Shown: one piece after another, positions 12,201 to 23,740 of the stretch | Numbering within the stretch: position 1 is the first letter of the stretch | How the letters are laid out: each line of letters begins with the position of its first letter | From: Salvelinus alpinus | Lineage: Eukaryota; Chordata; Actinopteri; Salmoniformes; Salmonidae | Length of the DNA stretch: 64,000 nucleotides | Assembly (NCBI RefSeq): GCF_045679555.1 | Contig: NC_092091.1 | Location: 72,829,839 to 72,893,838 of the forward strand | Reading direction: 5' to 3' | Notes under the pieces: generated by a model | Told to the model about the DNA's origin: nothing | Seen by the model: the letters and a program-made list of their open reading frames with translations, nothing else | The model's database searches: none | Program-made: the position numbers and the translations under genes

Positions 12201-15200
12201 TGGTTGTCCAACCAAACTGAGCAACCGGGCAAGAAGAACCTTGGTCAGGGAGGTGACCAATGACCATCAACATAAATACAGAGTTCCTTGGCTGAGATGG
12301 GAGAACCTGCTAGAAGGACAACAGTCTCTATAGCACTTCACCAATCTGGGCTTTACGTAAGAGTGGCCAGACGGAAGCCACTTCTGAGAAAAAGGCAAAT
12401 GACATCACGGCTGGAGTTTACAAAAATACATGTGAAAGAGAGCATAAGGAAAAATATTATTTTGTCCGATGAGACCAAGCGCTATGTCTGGAGAACCAGG
12501 CACAGCTCATCACCCATCTAACACCATCCCTACCATGAAGCATGGTGGTGGCAGCATCATGCTATGGGGACACTTGTCAGCGGCAGGGACTGAGAGACTA
12601 GTAAGGATAGAGGGAACAATGAATGGAGCCAAATACAGACAAATCCTTGATAAGAACCTGCTTCAGAGTGCAAATGACCTTAGACTGGTGCGAATATTTA
12701 CGATCCAACAGAACAAACCCAAGTACACAGCCAAAGCAATGCTGGAATGGCTTCAGAACAATTATGTAAAAGTCATTGAGTGGCCCAGCTAAAGCCCAGA
12801 CCAGAATCCCATTGAAAATCTGTGGAAAGACTTGAAGATTGCTGTTCACCTCCGCTCCCCATCTAATTTAACAGAGATTGAAAAAAATCGACAATGAAAA
12901 AAAGAGAAAATACCCAAATCCAGATGGGAACGTCTATCAGCTCTGCACAAGACAACACAAAGCGGTAATTGCCGCCAAAGGTGCATCTTGAAAGTATTGA
13001 CTCAGGGTCCGGTCGGCCAGGTAGGTAGGGTCAGCCAGGTCAGCAGGGCCAGCCGGCAATCCGGGGAAGCAGGGCCGGCCAGGTAGGTAGGGCCGGCAGG
13101 TCAGGTACACTATATATACAAAAAAGTATGTGGACACCCCTTAAAATTAGCAGATTCTGCAATTTCAGCCACACCCGTTGCCAACAGGTGTAAAAATTAA
13201 TTAATTAATTAATTAAATTAAAACGAGCACACAGCCATGCAATCTCCATATTTGCAGTAAAATGGCCTTACTGAAGAGCTCAGTGACTTCCAACATGGCA
13301 CAGTCATAGGATGCCACCTTCCCATCAAGTCAGTTCGTTAAAAAAAATGTTTCCTGCTAGAACTGCCCCAGACAACTGTAAGTCCTGCTATTGTGAAGTG
13401 GAAACGTCCTAGGAGCAACAATACCGCAAAGTGGTAGACCACACAAGTTCACAGAATGGGACCGCTGAAGTATGTAGCGCACAGAAATCGCCTGTCCTTG
13501 GTTGCAACACTCACGAGTTCCAAACTGCCTCTGGAAGCAACGTCAGCACAGAAACTGTTTGTCCGGGAGATTCATGAAATTGGTTTCCATGGACGAGCAG
13601 CCACACACAAGCCTAAGATCACCATGCGCAATGCCAAGCGGCGGCTGGAGTTGCTCAAAATTGGATACATTTCTTAAAACACGTTTTCACTTTGTCATTA
13701 TTGGGTGAGAAGTTTTGTATTTTTGATTTAATCCATTTTGAATTCAGGGTGTAACAAAACGTGGAATAAGTCAAAGGGTTTGAATCGTTTCTGAAGACAC
13801 TGTAACTCATGCTGTAGAGCTTGAACACGTAATACAATAATACAATAAAATAAATACACCACAGTTTGTGCTGTGGTGGAGATCTTTGGGGGCTATACTC
13901 GGCCTTGTCTCAGGATTGTAAGTTGGTGGTTGAAGATATCCCTCTAGTGGTGCGGGGGCTGTGCTTTGGCAAAGTGGGTGGGGTTATATCCTTCCTGTTT
14001 GGCCCTGTCCGGGGGTATCATCGGATGGGGCCACAGTGTCTCCTGACCCCTCCTGTCTCAGCCTCCAGTATTTATGCTGCAGTAGTTTGTGTCGGGGGGC
14101 TAGGGCCAGTTGGTTATATCTGGAGTACTTCTCCTGTCTTATCCAGTGTCCTGTGTGAATTTAAGTATGCTCTCTCTAATTCTCTCCTTCTCTCTTTCTT
14201 TCTCTCTCTCGGAGGACCTGAGCCCTAGGACCATACGTCAGGACTACTGGGCATGATGACTCCTTGCTGTCCCCAGTCCACCTGGCCTTGCTGCTGTCCC
14301 AGTTTCAACTGTTCTGCCTGCGGTTATGGAACCCCTACCTGTCCCAGACCTGCTGTTTTCAACTCTTAATTATCGGCTATGAAAAGCCAACTGACATTTA
14401 TTCCTGATTATTATTTGACCATGCTTGTCATTTATGAACATTTTGAACATCTTGGCCATGTTCTGTTATAATCTCCACCCGGCACAGCCAGAAGAGGACT
14501 GGCCACCCCTCATAGCCTGGTTCCTCTCTAGGTTTCTTCCTAGGTTTTGGCCTTTCTAGGGAGTTTTTCCTAGCCACCGTGCTTCTACACCTGCATTGCT
14601 TGCTGTTTGGGGTTTTAGGCTGGGTTTCTGTACAGCACTTCGAGATATTAGCTGATGTACGAAGGGCTATATAAAATAAACTTGATTGATTGATTGAATA
14701 GCTTCAACTGACCTTGAGACTCCTTGACGTCATCATCCGTTTCCTCCTGTTTAATGACCAGTGGTGCTGAACATGTCTCCACTCCCTTCCAAAAGACAAC
14801 CAATGGTGTTATTAACTCTTATCAGCCTTTAAGAGAGTAGATCATACAGCAACAGTTAGACAAGCATCTTGTTGTAGGGGTTTTCCATTACAAAACATAA
14901 TACAGCAGGGGAATGACACCAAAATCATGGAATATATTTAATACAAACAAATATTTTTGATAGGGCATATTTTATGCTTAACTGAGAATCTTTGAAAACA
15001 GCCCTTAAAAAGGTTTATCTGTAGCCTAGATGGTATTTTGAGTTTTTATATATATCACTTTTCTGTGATATCCAATTGGTAGTTAGTCTTGTCCTAACCC
15101 TGCAAGTCCTGTACGGACTCGGGAGAGTCTAAGGTCGAGAGCCATGCATCCTCTGAAACACGACCCTGCCAAGCCGCACTGCTTCTTGACACACTGCTCG

Positions 15201-16407
15201 CTTAACCCGGAAGCCAGACGCACCAATGCGTCGGAGGAAACACCGCCCAACTTGCCACCGTGTCAGCGTGCCTGCACCCAGCCCGCCACAGGAGTCGCTA
15301 GAGCACAATGGGACAAGGGCATCCCGGGCAAACCAAACCCTCCCCTAACCCAGACGATGCTGGGCCAATTGTGCACCGCCTCATGGGTATCCCAGTTGCA
15401 GCCGGCTGCGACACAGACCGGGATCGATCCCGGATCTGTAGTGATGCCTCTAGCACTGCGATGCAGTGCCTTAGACCGCTGCGCCACTCGGAAAGCCCTA
15501 TTGAATTTATCTAAGGGTCATTCAAAGCCTTAATATACTATTTACAGTCAAAGGCCTGCTACACATTTTTGCTGGGTGTGCGCTTGCATGGTTTTCAATT
15601 AAATATGTCTGGGCCTAGTTTCTGTGAGACATATCTACCCTTACAAAAATTGTCCGCCAAAGCTCCACTCACCTTGTCTGTCATCTGACCAAAAGGCTGC
15701 AATGGCTGTTCTTCCTCTGGTACCAGTGATGGTGGACCTTCGTCTTCCACAGTAGGATCACCTTCTAGCCAAAGACCATTGGCCTCTTGTTCATTGAGGA
15801 TTTGCTCCACGACTGGGAAGTTTCTGAAACCTGATGAGCGGGCTAACATACAAATTGAGATTTTCTGAAAATGTTGGTCATACAGGGATAACGAGGCTCA
15901 GATTTCACAAAAACATGTAGTAGAAATATGCCATCAATCGTCATGATTGCATATATTTAGAATAGTATTTGCAAATCACCTTTTCACTACTGGGGGAGTA
16001 GGGTGCCCCCTACAGACTATAGCCCTAAGGTCCAGCAGAGGGCGCTATTATTCAGTCAGTAATAACAGCACCCTCCGGGGCTGCACATTCAGGCGACTGC
16101 CAGCTAGTGTATTATTTGTCTCCTAGCTTCCTACAGACAAATAGTCAATAGGCATAACTATCTGTAAATATTTAATCTCACCGTCTTCTTGAACGCTCTC
16201 CACACTGTTCGCAGGCTTTTCCTTCCCCTCGCTATTCTCCATCGCATGCAATTTTGTCGTCGAACTTCGGTTTTGCTCTTGCAATATTTCCACTCGAAGA
16301 GCAGCATACGTTTCTTCCATAAATTGACAAATGTCTTGCAAGGCTGTTGCTGTCAAGGTTTCCATAATGAAGGCAACACGAGAACGAAAGGCAAGTTCGA
16401 AAGACAT
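9246..16407 (-). CDS. C2H2 zinc-finger gene, unit C (complete, about eight fingers)
   Basis: Exons 16407-16182, 15830-15673, 14785-14713 and 10270-9246 join in frame to 493 codons plus stop. Exon 1 starts [20 protein letters not shown]. Exon 2 carries [20 protein letters not shown]. Exon 3 carries [12 protein letters not shown]. The last exon begins [15 protein letters not shown], passes through the conserved [16 protein letters not shown] segment and has eight finger-like motifs, for example [19 protein letters not shown] and [19 protein letters not shown]. One of them ([21 protein letters not shown]) replaces the second zinc histidine by an H-x-C ending, a feature shared with units D, E and F. 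Linkers are mostly non-canonical. Intron 3 is swollen by two Tc1-like elements and a LINE tail, and intron 2 by a SINE. The gene may also be spliced from the orphan first exon at 22328-22559. Confidence 0.85.
10355..11828 (+). mobile_element. Tc1-like transposon, nearly full-length, inactive
   Basis: Starts CAGTGCCTTCAGGAAGTATT after a TA and ends with the inverted counterpart. The plus strand encodes broken pieces of a Tc1 transposase: the N-terminal DNA-binding part ([20 protein letters not shown] near 10713) and remnants of the catalytic part. Several frame breaks make it inactive. It lies in intron 3 of unit C. Confidence 0.8.
13011..13104. repeat. GC-rich imperfect tandem repeat
   Basis: Repeated GGCCGGCCAGGTAGGTAGGG-like words (also GGTCAGCCAGGTCAGCAGGG) sit at the junction of the two nested Tc1 elements. 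The composition is sharply unlike the AT-rich surroundings. Confidence 0.6.
13105..13664 (+). mobile_element. Tc1-like transposon fragment (second family) nested in the first
   Basis: Opens with the familiar salmonid 'acaaaaaagtatgtggacac' end and contains a transposase piece near 13456-13660 related to the Tc1 DNA-binding/linker region. It lacks a 3' end: the sequence returns to the host Tc1 at about 13665. A distant relative lies at the right edge of the window. Confidence 0.65.
13868..14696 (+). mobile_element. LINE 3' end, 5'-truncated
   Basis: Ends with the conserved fish LINE tail 'ggctgggtttctgtacagca ...' followed by short TTGATTGA repeats, as target-primed insertion leaves them. Upstream is a CT-rich tract and a region with no usable reading frame. 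A second copy of the last 100 bases lies at 55199-55305. I did not resolve the family; L2/CR1-like is my guess. Confidence 0.55.
15107..15508 (-). mobile_element. tRNA-derived SINE, about 400 bp
   Basis: On the minus strand it begins with a tRNA-like head: GAGTGGCGCAGCGGTCTAAG (A-box region), then a GATCGATCCC B-box. A SINE body with 'cacaattggcccagc' and a CT/GA-rich tail follow. It is not a functional tRNA: the anticodon arm is not preserved and the body is repeated elsewhere in the window. It lies in intron 2 of unit C. Confidence 0.8.
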
Positions 16408-17077
16408 AGTTACACAAATACAAAAGTTGATGCGTGTGGTTCAACACCTGACAGTAAGAGAAGGAAGTTGGCTACTGGCGGAGATACCGATTCTTCTTCT
16501 TCGTGTGGTTTTTCGGCAGACTAGACGCTTTGTTGCGTATTGCTGCCTTTCACAGATCGGAGTATGAATTGCAATAAATACCAGAGGAAGAGGCGAAGCG
16601 AGACGTTTTACTCAGCCCGAAATCTGTTTACGAAAGTGAGGAATTTTTGTATGGAGGAAATGAGTGTCGAATTTGTTCAACGAAGCATTTTATTGCTAAT
16701 TTGCTACGTGACTTATTTAGCCGAATATACGTTTTGTAATGATTAGGTTGTTACAAATGCACTGATAAGTGGAAGCATAAGGTATCTCACAAACGTTGGG
16801 GTAAAAAAACAACTATATCAGAGTTGTGCCCGTTATCAGAGAGATAGATAGGACTCATCATGGATATAACCTGTTTTAGCATGGGCATTGCAATTGAGGG
16901 CTTCTCCCATTTCAAAGTAGTTATCTGAGTGGGGATTCCTATGAGTTGGGAACGTAGAAATAGAACAGTACAGATGACAGACAAGGTGAATGGAGCTTGT
17001 GCTTTGTCAGACGATTTTGTAAGGGTAGATATGCCTCACAGAGACTATGCCCCACAGAGACTATGCCCAGACATATT
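16408..17077. other. 5' flank of unit C
   Basis: Non-repetitive upstream sequence. It matches the 5' flanks of other units only weakly; the better-matching flank blocks lie further away at about 18600-18815, beyond later insertions. Confidence 0.4.
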
Positions 17078-17165
17078 TAGTGGCGCAGCGGTCTAAGGCA
17101 CTGCATCACAGTGCTAGAAGCGTCACTACAGATCTGGGTTCGATCCCAGTCAGCACATACTCTGA
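17078..17165 (+). mobile_element. tRNA-derived SINE head, fragment
   Basis: TGGCGCAGCGGTCTAAGGCA (A box) followed by GGGTTCGATCCC (B box), then loss of similarity. Same SINE head as at 15107, 37985 and 60553. Confidence 0.75.
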
Positions 17166-17533
17166 GGGCACGGCTAGGGATGCATCCTCTGTGGAGACCA
17201 TAAGTATGGTGTCCTCTGGGGGTCAGAGTTGTCGTAGTGCTCTAACTGTAAGAAAAAGGTGTTGATGTCCATGATGTGGCTGGCTTTCATTTTGTAATCT
17301 GTCATCGTTAGGAGCCCCTGCCACATATGCCTCGTGGGTACAATTCATGCTTTTACTTCCTGCTTTGCTGCTATGTCTACACTTGCAATGGCCGCCAGTC
17401 CCCCCCATCATTGACTTGAATGGGGACACTCGTTCTATTCATTCTATGGTTGGGAGCAATCAGCCAATGAAGAAAATGTACTAGTTTCAAATGGACTTAA
17501 TGGCACAGATACAAAGACGAGTCCTCCATCTCA
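17166..17533. other. Unassigned spacer
   Basis: No exon or known repeat recognised between the SINE fragment and the next repeat. Confidence 0.3.
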
Positions 17534-17670
17534 GGGGTGTCAAACTCATTCTACGGAGGGCCGAGCGTCTGCAGGTTTTTGGGTTTTCCTTTCAATGAAG
17601 ACTTAGACAACCAGGTGAGGGGAGTTCCTTCCTAATTTGTGACCTAAATTCATCATTCAAGTACAGTGGA
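17534..17670. repeat. Dispersed fish repeat with GTGTCAAACTCATT end
   Basis: Begins GGTGTCAAACTCATTCTACG and continues with 'agggccgagcgtctgcaggt', a common dispersed fish repeat that I take to be hAT-derived. The right end is not clear. Confidence 0.5.
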
Positions 17671-17730
17671 GGAATGAAAATGTGTATCTGCCCTATCATT
17701 GGCTAGAATGGTACCATCTCGAGCCATATT

Positions 17731-18181
17731 TAGGGTGCGTTCGTAAATTCACTCTGGCAATCTACTCTGATTTCACGGCACTCTCGTCTAAGTAAGCCAG
17801 AGTGCAGAATACCGGATGAATTTACGAACTCGCAAAACCCGCTGAATATGACTGGAGTCAGTAAACATCTGCAAAAAAAGTTATTAAATTGCAGTTAGTC
17901 ACTAACGCTCTAGATAACATGAAAACACTCTGCTAGGGCGAGTAAATTGGTCAGAGAGAGGTGTTCTCTTATTTGTGTCTGGAAGGAGCAAGTAAGCCAA
18001 CTTTAGCCAGTTAGCTTGGGTGCTTGACAGCCTTTGTGAAGTCAGAACGCCCAGATCAACCATACTCCTCAGCCAGAGCGTACTCTGAATGCTCTGAACA
18101 GGCAATCTGACAATGCTCTGAATTTACGAATGACCCAGAGTGCACTCTGACACACTGGAGGCAATTTACAAATGCACCCTT
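17731..18181. mobile_element. hAT-like MITE, about 450 bp
   Basis: Inverted ends TAGGGTGCGTTCGTAAATTC (left) and TAAGGGTGCATTTGTAAATT (right, other strand), with further inverted CACTCTG words inside and no coding capacity. The flanks show no clear 8-base duplication. Confidence 0.6.
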
Positions 18182-18291
18182 AGGCCAACTTTTAGAATGT
18201 TTTAAATTCTAGTTTAAATATTCCCATGTAATGTTAATGGGGAGCTAACATGGCTGCCACAGAATTGTTTTTATATTTTTCTTAATTTGAC

Positions 18292-18463
18292 TAGGCAAGT
18301 CAGTTAAGAACAAATTCTTATTTATAATGACAGCTTACCAGGGGTTGAATGCCTTGTTCAGGGGCAGAATTTTCAGATTTTCACCTTGTCAGCTCGGGGA
18401 TTCTATCCAGCAACCTTTCAGTTACTGGCCCAACGCTCTAACCACTAGGCTACCTTCCACCAC
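18292..18463 (-). mobile_element. tRNA-derived SINE, second type, fragment
   Basis: On the minus strand it reads GGTAGCCTAGTGGTTAGAGC, then a B-box-like stretch, and ends in CTTAACTGACTTGCCTAGTC, a well-known fish SINE layout. A tail-only fragment of the same type lies at 21374-21423. Confidence 0.7.
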
Positions 18464-18599
18464 ATGTTGAATTGTTAAGTACTATATGCATCATAATGCA
18501 GAAACCAATGACCTAACTACATGGTTTTGGTCCGGTCTGATCTCACCTCCTCCAGCCTTCCTTCCATATTTGAGGACATTTATTTCCATTGTTAGAGAG

Positions 18600-18815
18600 G
18601 TCACTTGAATATCTTGTCAATATAATAGACAATCTTTATCTGCCTCCTTAAAATGTTCCTGCTGTTATCAATATTTGTTGTAAAATAATAAAATGTAAAT
18701 ATCACTGACTGATTTTTATTCCTCTCCAAATGTTTTTTTAAAGTTGACAAACCTAAAGGAAAGCTGTTACTGGAACAACTGATAAGTCAGAAGAAAGATC
18801 TATCAATTCCATCAC
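18600..18815. repeat. Duplicated 5'-flank block of the zinc-finger units
   Basis: Matches blocks upstream of the orphan exon (about 22790-22970) and of units D and E (about 28440-28560 and 33895-34060). Shared words include TTTATTCCTCTC and GGAAAGCTGTTACTGG. It appears to be the displaced upstream flank of unit C. Confidence 0.6.
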
Positions 18816-18822
18816 TGATTTA

Positions 18823-19432
18823 CACTGAACAAAAATATACACCAAACATGCAAAAATTTCAAAGATTTTAATGAGTTACAGTTCATAAGGAAATCAGTCA
18901 ATGGAAATAAACATATTAGGTCATAATCTACGGATTTCACATAACTGGGCAGGGGCGCAGCCATGGGTGGGCTTGGGAAGGCATAAAACTACCCCCTTGG
19001 TATCCAGGCCCAGCCAACTAGAATGAGTTTTCCCCCTTAAATAGGCTTTATTATTGCAGACAGAAATACTCCTCAGCACTGCCTCAGACGATCCCGAATG
19101 TCGCCTGGGGTGGCGTGGTTTGCGGTTGAGGCAGGTTGAACGTACTGCCAAATTCTCTGAAATGATGGTGGAGGCGACTTATGGTAGAGAACAACATTGA
19201 ATGCCAGTTGCACATTCCCTCAACTTTAGACAACATATGCGGCACTGTGTTGTGTGACCTGTTATTGTCCCCAGCACAAGACTCACCTGTGTAATGATCA
19301 CACAGTTTAATATGCCACACCTGTCAAGATAAACACTCACTAACAGATGTAAACAAATTTGTGCACAAAATGAGAAATATGCTTGTTTTGCATATGGAAC
19401 ATTTGTGATATTTTATTTCATCTCATGAAACA
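18823..19432 (-). mobile_element. Tc1-like element, internally deleted
   Basis: Begins 'cactgaacaaaaatata' after TA and shares the 'ttcataaggaaatcagtcaa' and 'gcacactccctcaa'-like blocks with the longer copy at 38335-39675. Much of the transposase region is missing. Coding orientation is minus. Confidence 0.7.
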
Positions 19433-19701
19433 TCAGACCAGCAATTTACATGTAAACTGAACAAAAAATTCACCAGAGTCCTAACTAGCAGACGCAAGAA
19501 CGCCCACATGCAGGAACACCATGAATTACAGGCCGCAATGACACCCCTCTCTCCAGATTCAAATACGTGTACTTGGCATGGAAGAGAAAATACTGTCAAA
19601 CCGATGCTGCACGGTAGCAAGTAACCTAAAATAGATTAACATATATTAGAAAGAAAAAAAAAATGTTTATTTTTAATCATCCAGGTACCTGAGGAAATAT
19701 A

Positions 19702-21333
19702 CACTGCTCAAAAAAATAAAGGGAACACTTAAACAACACAATGTAACTCCAAGTCAGTCACACTTCTGTGAAATCAAACTGTCCACTTAGGAAGCAACAC
19801 TGATTGACAATACATTTCACATGCTGTTGTGCAAATGGAATAGACAAAAGGTGGAAATTATAGGCAATTAGCAAGACACCCCCAATAAAGGAGTGGTTCT
19901 GCAGGTGGTGACCACAGACCACTTCTCAGTTCCTATGCTTCCTGGCTGATGTTTTGGTCACTTTTGAATGCTGGCGGTGCTTTCACTCTAGTGGTAGCAT
20001 GAGACGGAGTCTACAACCCACACAAGTGGCTCGGGTAGTGCAGCTCATCCAGGATGGCACATCAATGCGAGCTGTGGCAAGAAGGTTTGCTGTGTCTGTC
20101 AGCGTAGTGTCCAGAGCATGGAGGCGCTACCAGGAGACAGGCCAGTACATCAGGAGACGTGGAGGAGGCCGTAGGAGGGCAACAACCCAGCAGCAGGACC
20201 GCTACCTCCGCCTTTGTGCAAGGAGGAGCACTGCCAGAGCCCTGCAAAATGACCTCCAGCAGGCCACAAATGTGCATGTGTCTGCTCAAACGGTCTCAGA
20301 AGAGGTCTGAGGATCTCATCATCGGTACCGGGTGGTAGTGAGGCTGCCTCTGGCGTCCACAGGTGGAGGGTTGTGCGGTCCCACAAAGAAACGCCACCCC
20401 ACACCGTGACTAGCGCACCGTTTGGCAGGTTATGCCAGAGAACGTCGCAAGCATTGGCAGAACGTTCGCCACTGGCGTCTCCTGTGCTCTGTCACAGTAT
20501 GACAGCAGGTTCACACTGAGCACAGTGAGCACCTGCTGACAGACTGTGACAGAGTACTGGAGACGCCAGTGGCGAACGTTCTGCTGCCTGCAACATCCTC
20601 CAGCATGACCTGTTTGGCGGTGGGTTAGTCATGGTGTGGGGTGGCATTTCTTTGTGGGGCCGCACAGCCCTCCATGTGCTCGCCAGAGGTAGCCTGACTG
20701 CCATTAGGTACCGAGATGAGATCCTCAGACCCCTTGTGAGACCATATGAGCTGACACATGCACATTTGTGGCCTGCTGGAGGTCATTTTGCAGGGCTCTG
20801 GCAGTGCTCCTCCTTGCACAAAGGCGGAGGTAGCGGTCCTGCTGCTGGGTTGTTGCCCTCCTACGGCCTCCTCCACGTCTCCTGATGTACTGGCCTGTCT
20901 CCTGGTAGCGCCTCCATGCTCTGGACACTACGCTGACAGACACAGCAAACCTTCTTGCCACAGCTCGCATTGATGTGCCATCCTGGATGAGCTGCACTAC
21001 CCGAGCCACTTGTGTGGGTTGTAGACTCCGTCTCATGCTACCACTAGAGTGAAAGCACCGCCAGCATTCAAAAGTGACCAAAACATCAGCCAGGAAGCAT
21101 AGGAACTGAGAAGTGGTCTGTGGTCACCACCTGCAGAACCACTCCTTTATTGGGGGTGTCTTGCTAATTGCCTATAATTTCCACCTTTTGTCTATTCCAT
21201 TTGCACAACAGCATGTGAAATGTATTGTCAATCAGTGTTGCTTCCTAAGTGGACAGTTTGATTTCACAGAAGTGTGACTGACTTGGAGTTACATTGTGTT
21301 GTTTAAGTGTTCCCTTTATTTTTTTGAGCAGTG
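19702..21333 (+). mobile_element. Long-inverted-repeat Tc1 derivative, copy 1
   Basis: Flanked by TA on both sides; both ends read CACTGCTCAAAAAAATAAAG. About 600 bases of the left arm, including the N-terminal half of a Tc1 transposase ([20 protein letters not shown]), are repeated inverted as the right arm, so the element could fold into a long hairpin. The centre (20290-20740) is further rearranged, with inverted scraps of the catalytic region. It cannot encode a whole transposase. Confidence 0.85.
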
Positions 21334-21373
21334 TATGTAGTGAAAGCCACCTGCCTCTGCGCATAAGATATAT

Positions 21374-21423
21374 TTAACTAGGCAAGTCAGTTAAGGACAA
21401 ATTCTTATTTACAACGACTGCCT
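21374..21423 (-). mobile_element. SINE tail fragment
   Basis: ACTAGGCAAGTCAGTTAAGG and the following A/T-rich words match the tail of the fish SINE at 18292. Confidence 0.6.
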
Positions 21424-21887
21424 ACTGTGAAGTATGGTTTTGTTCTCTTTTTAACAAAAATATATGCCTTATAGAAATAGGACATGTTAATCACAAAACA
21501 TAGCGTGACTGCTGAATAACAAGAAAACAGGAACTGAGCAGTGTAGCCACCGACGAATCAGCTCAAGCTTCACAACAAACACTTCCGGATATCTGGATCC
21601 TGTGAGCTGTGAGGCTGGGACCAGCCTGGGCACCACCGATAGGCTAGCAAGTTTAAACCACGCTAAGCCTACTGTGACAGGCCAACTCTAAAGTTGGAAC
21701 TACATCTGTCACAGTATAAAAGAAGATGTCTGTACTATTTCAGTCAGTTCCCTGCATTACCCTGCATGGTGATACAGTGAACCCGTATATATGAAAATTG
21801 CATTTACCATTCTGAGCTTATGTTAAATAAAAATACTTGAAGTATATTCGGTGACTCTGAATCACATTTTAGCCTGATACCAGATTC
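21424..21887. other. Unassigned spacer
   Basis: No exon or known repeat recognised. Confidence 0.3.
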
Positions 21888-21995
21888 GATTGACGCAACC
21901 TTTTACACTACTCCGGCCAAACCCGGATGACGCTGGGCTAATTGTGCGCCGCCCATATTTCCCAATCACGACCGGATGTGATGCAGCCTGGATCC
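21888..21995 (-). mobile_element. SINE fragment (minus)
   Basis: Contains the SINE body words 'ggatgacgctgggctaattg' and 'cccaatcacgaccggatgtg' seen in the longer SINEs of the window. Head and tail are missing. Confidence 0.6.
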
Positions 21996-22205
21996 CTTGC
22001 CAGTCCCATCAAAGTTATACACTATCTTCCTACCATCTGTCGTCCCTTCATTCATGTCTCTCCTTGTTTTTAAATTTAAACAAAAAAACTAAATTCAGTT
22101 GAAGCCAATTCACTTGTCATTGGTCCAAAGGGGAGCTGACATTTACAGGCCTAGTCTGACATTAGGGAACCACACATTCAGCCAGGGAGGCAGACTGCTA
22201 GCTCG

Positions 22206-22269
22206 CTATCTTACAAGTGGGGAAATAACACATCGCTAGCTTACAAGTGGGGAAATAACACATCGCTAG
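22206..22269. repeat. 31-bp tandem duplication
   Basis: Two copies of a unit containing TTACAAGTGGGGAAATAACA lie just downstream of the orphan first exon. Confidence 0.85.
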
Positions 22270-22327
22270 CTATAGCCTATTTGTAATCAACCTGTACTCA
22301 TAACTGTCTGTATTTATTTAATCTCAC

Positions 22328-22559
22328 CGAGGTTTTGCATTCTCTCCCTGCAGATCGCTGGCTTCTCCGTCCAGGTGCTATTCTCCATCGCCTGCAACTT
22401 TGTCTTTATCCTTGAACTTTGATTTTGTTCCTGCACCATTTCCACTCGAAGAGCAGCATAGGTTTCTCCCATTAGTTGACAGATGTCTTGCAAGGCTGTT
22501 GCTGTCAAAATTGCCATAATGGAGGCAACACGACAATGAAAGGCGAGTTCGACAGACAT
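22328..22559 (-). CDS. Orphan first exon of a zinc-finger unit
   Basis: A complete exon 1 of the cluster type: start at 22559 (MSVELAFHCRVASIMAIL), N-terminal module [19 protein letters not shown], and donor GTGAGATT after 22328. It is 232 bases long and ends in phase 1 like the others. The other exon 1 copies lead to their own finger exon, but no exon 2, 3 or 4 lies between this one and the first exon of unit C at 16407. It is either an alternative first exon for unit C (its phase fits the exon at 15830) or the last trace of a deleted unit. Its upstream flank is also preserved. Confidence 0.6.
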
Positions 22560-22764
22560 GGCTACAAACATTAAGGAGATGATGCATGTGATGTGACTGA
22601 ATCAGTGTGAGTCCTCTCTCAAAACCCATTGGAGGAAAAAGCCAGAGTTCTCGCCACTGACATTCTCCTCCAATTGGTTTTGAGGAGAACGGACGCGAGG
22701 TGTAAGCGCCTGAGATTCTCCCAGTGAGAACGAAATTACTGGAGTAGTTGAGTTGGGGTTGAAA

Positions 22765-22800
22765 GTTGCGCCAGTGACAGCGTAAATAGTAGTTTATCTG
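22765..22800 (-). promoter_or_regulatory. Shared upstream element of the orphan exon
   Basis: CCAGTGACAGCGTAAATAGT followed by AGTTTATCTG, a variant of the element found upstream of other units, about 220 bases before the start codon. The role is inferred from conservation. Confidence 0.35.
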
Positions 22801-22969
22801 CCGCCTTCATTTTATCAGCTATCAATATTTGTAAAATAACCATGTCAAGATATCACGTTAACAGATTTACCCCACCTCACAAAAAAAATCTCAATTTGAA
22901 AAACCCTTAAAAGGAAAGCTGTAACTGGTTCAACTGATAAGTCAGAAAGATCTATCAATTTCATCATTT

Positions 22970-23740
22970 TGATTTACATTGCTTCTACAACCAACCCTTT
23001 CTGTCCAGATTCAAGTGTGTGTGATCGCGGGCCGTTACTGCATGTGTGCATTCCAGCATGTGGCTTGTGTTTAAGTGACACTTATAATATTCCGGATTTA
23101 CCCGTATAGCTCCGCATTGACATGATTGGTTGATGTAGGTGGGGGCGGGAAGTCCTGTATAAACAAACTCACTTCCTGCACAGGAACCCCGCCTCCAGCC
23201 TGTGTACCTGGAGTCCTAGCTTAAACATAGAAGTGTAAAGAGGGGTTCCTGCAGATACAAACACCCACATGCAGGAAGACCCCGAATTGCAGGCCGCAAT
23301 TACACCCTTCTCTCCAGATTCAAATAAGTTTTATTGGCATGAAAGGAAAAATCCAAGCTGCATGTAACAAAATTCAGCCTAAAATAAATTTACATGAGGA
23401 TTAGAATCAAATAATTGCTTAAAAAGATCATCCAGGTGCCTGAGGAACGATGTGCAGTGAAGCCCACCCCTCTGCGCATATGTAATCCCCTGCCACTCCC
23501 GTCTAATTCCAGTCCCGTAGCTGTTCTACACACTATTTCCCCACTCTCCATTGGCCCTTTATTCATGTGTAAATGTTTTGTACTTTATAAAACAACTTCA
23601 TTCAGTTGAAGCCATTTAACTTGTCATCTTCAGTGGGGACAAAAAGGGAGCAGCCATTTTCAGGCAGGCGTGGGCTGTGCTTCCTCGACTTCTATAGGAA
23701 CACGTCGTTTTTGACATAGTTACTGTGATCGTTGCTCAAC
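22970..23740. other. Spacer before unit D
   Basis: Includes blocks such as 'ttctctccagattcaaat' and 'ttttattggcatga' that recur in other spacers of the cluster, so it is part of the duplicated unit. No coding exon found. Confidence 0.4.

Larger units (their letters stand above)
11985..13802 (+). mobile_element. Tc1-like transposon interrupted by a second Tc1
   Basis: The left end is truncated near 11985. A plus-strand fragment at 12469-12792 carries Tc1 transposase catalytic sequence ([20 protein letters not shown]). The 3' end, with its inverted repeat, lies at about 13665-13802. About 650 bases between the two parts belong to another, later insertion. Frames are broken. Confidence 0.7.

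Noticed and set aside
13866-14228. 120-codon plus-strand frame
   Set aside because: Part of a 5'-truncated LINE 3' region; low-complexity CT-rich translation.
20725-21081. Separate minus-strand gene with homology to the plus-strand frame at 19954 (similarly 25883-26608)
   Set aside because: They are the inverted arms of a transposon, not host genes.
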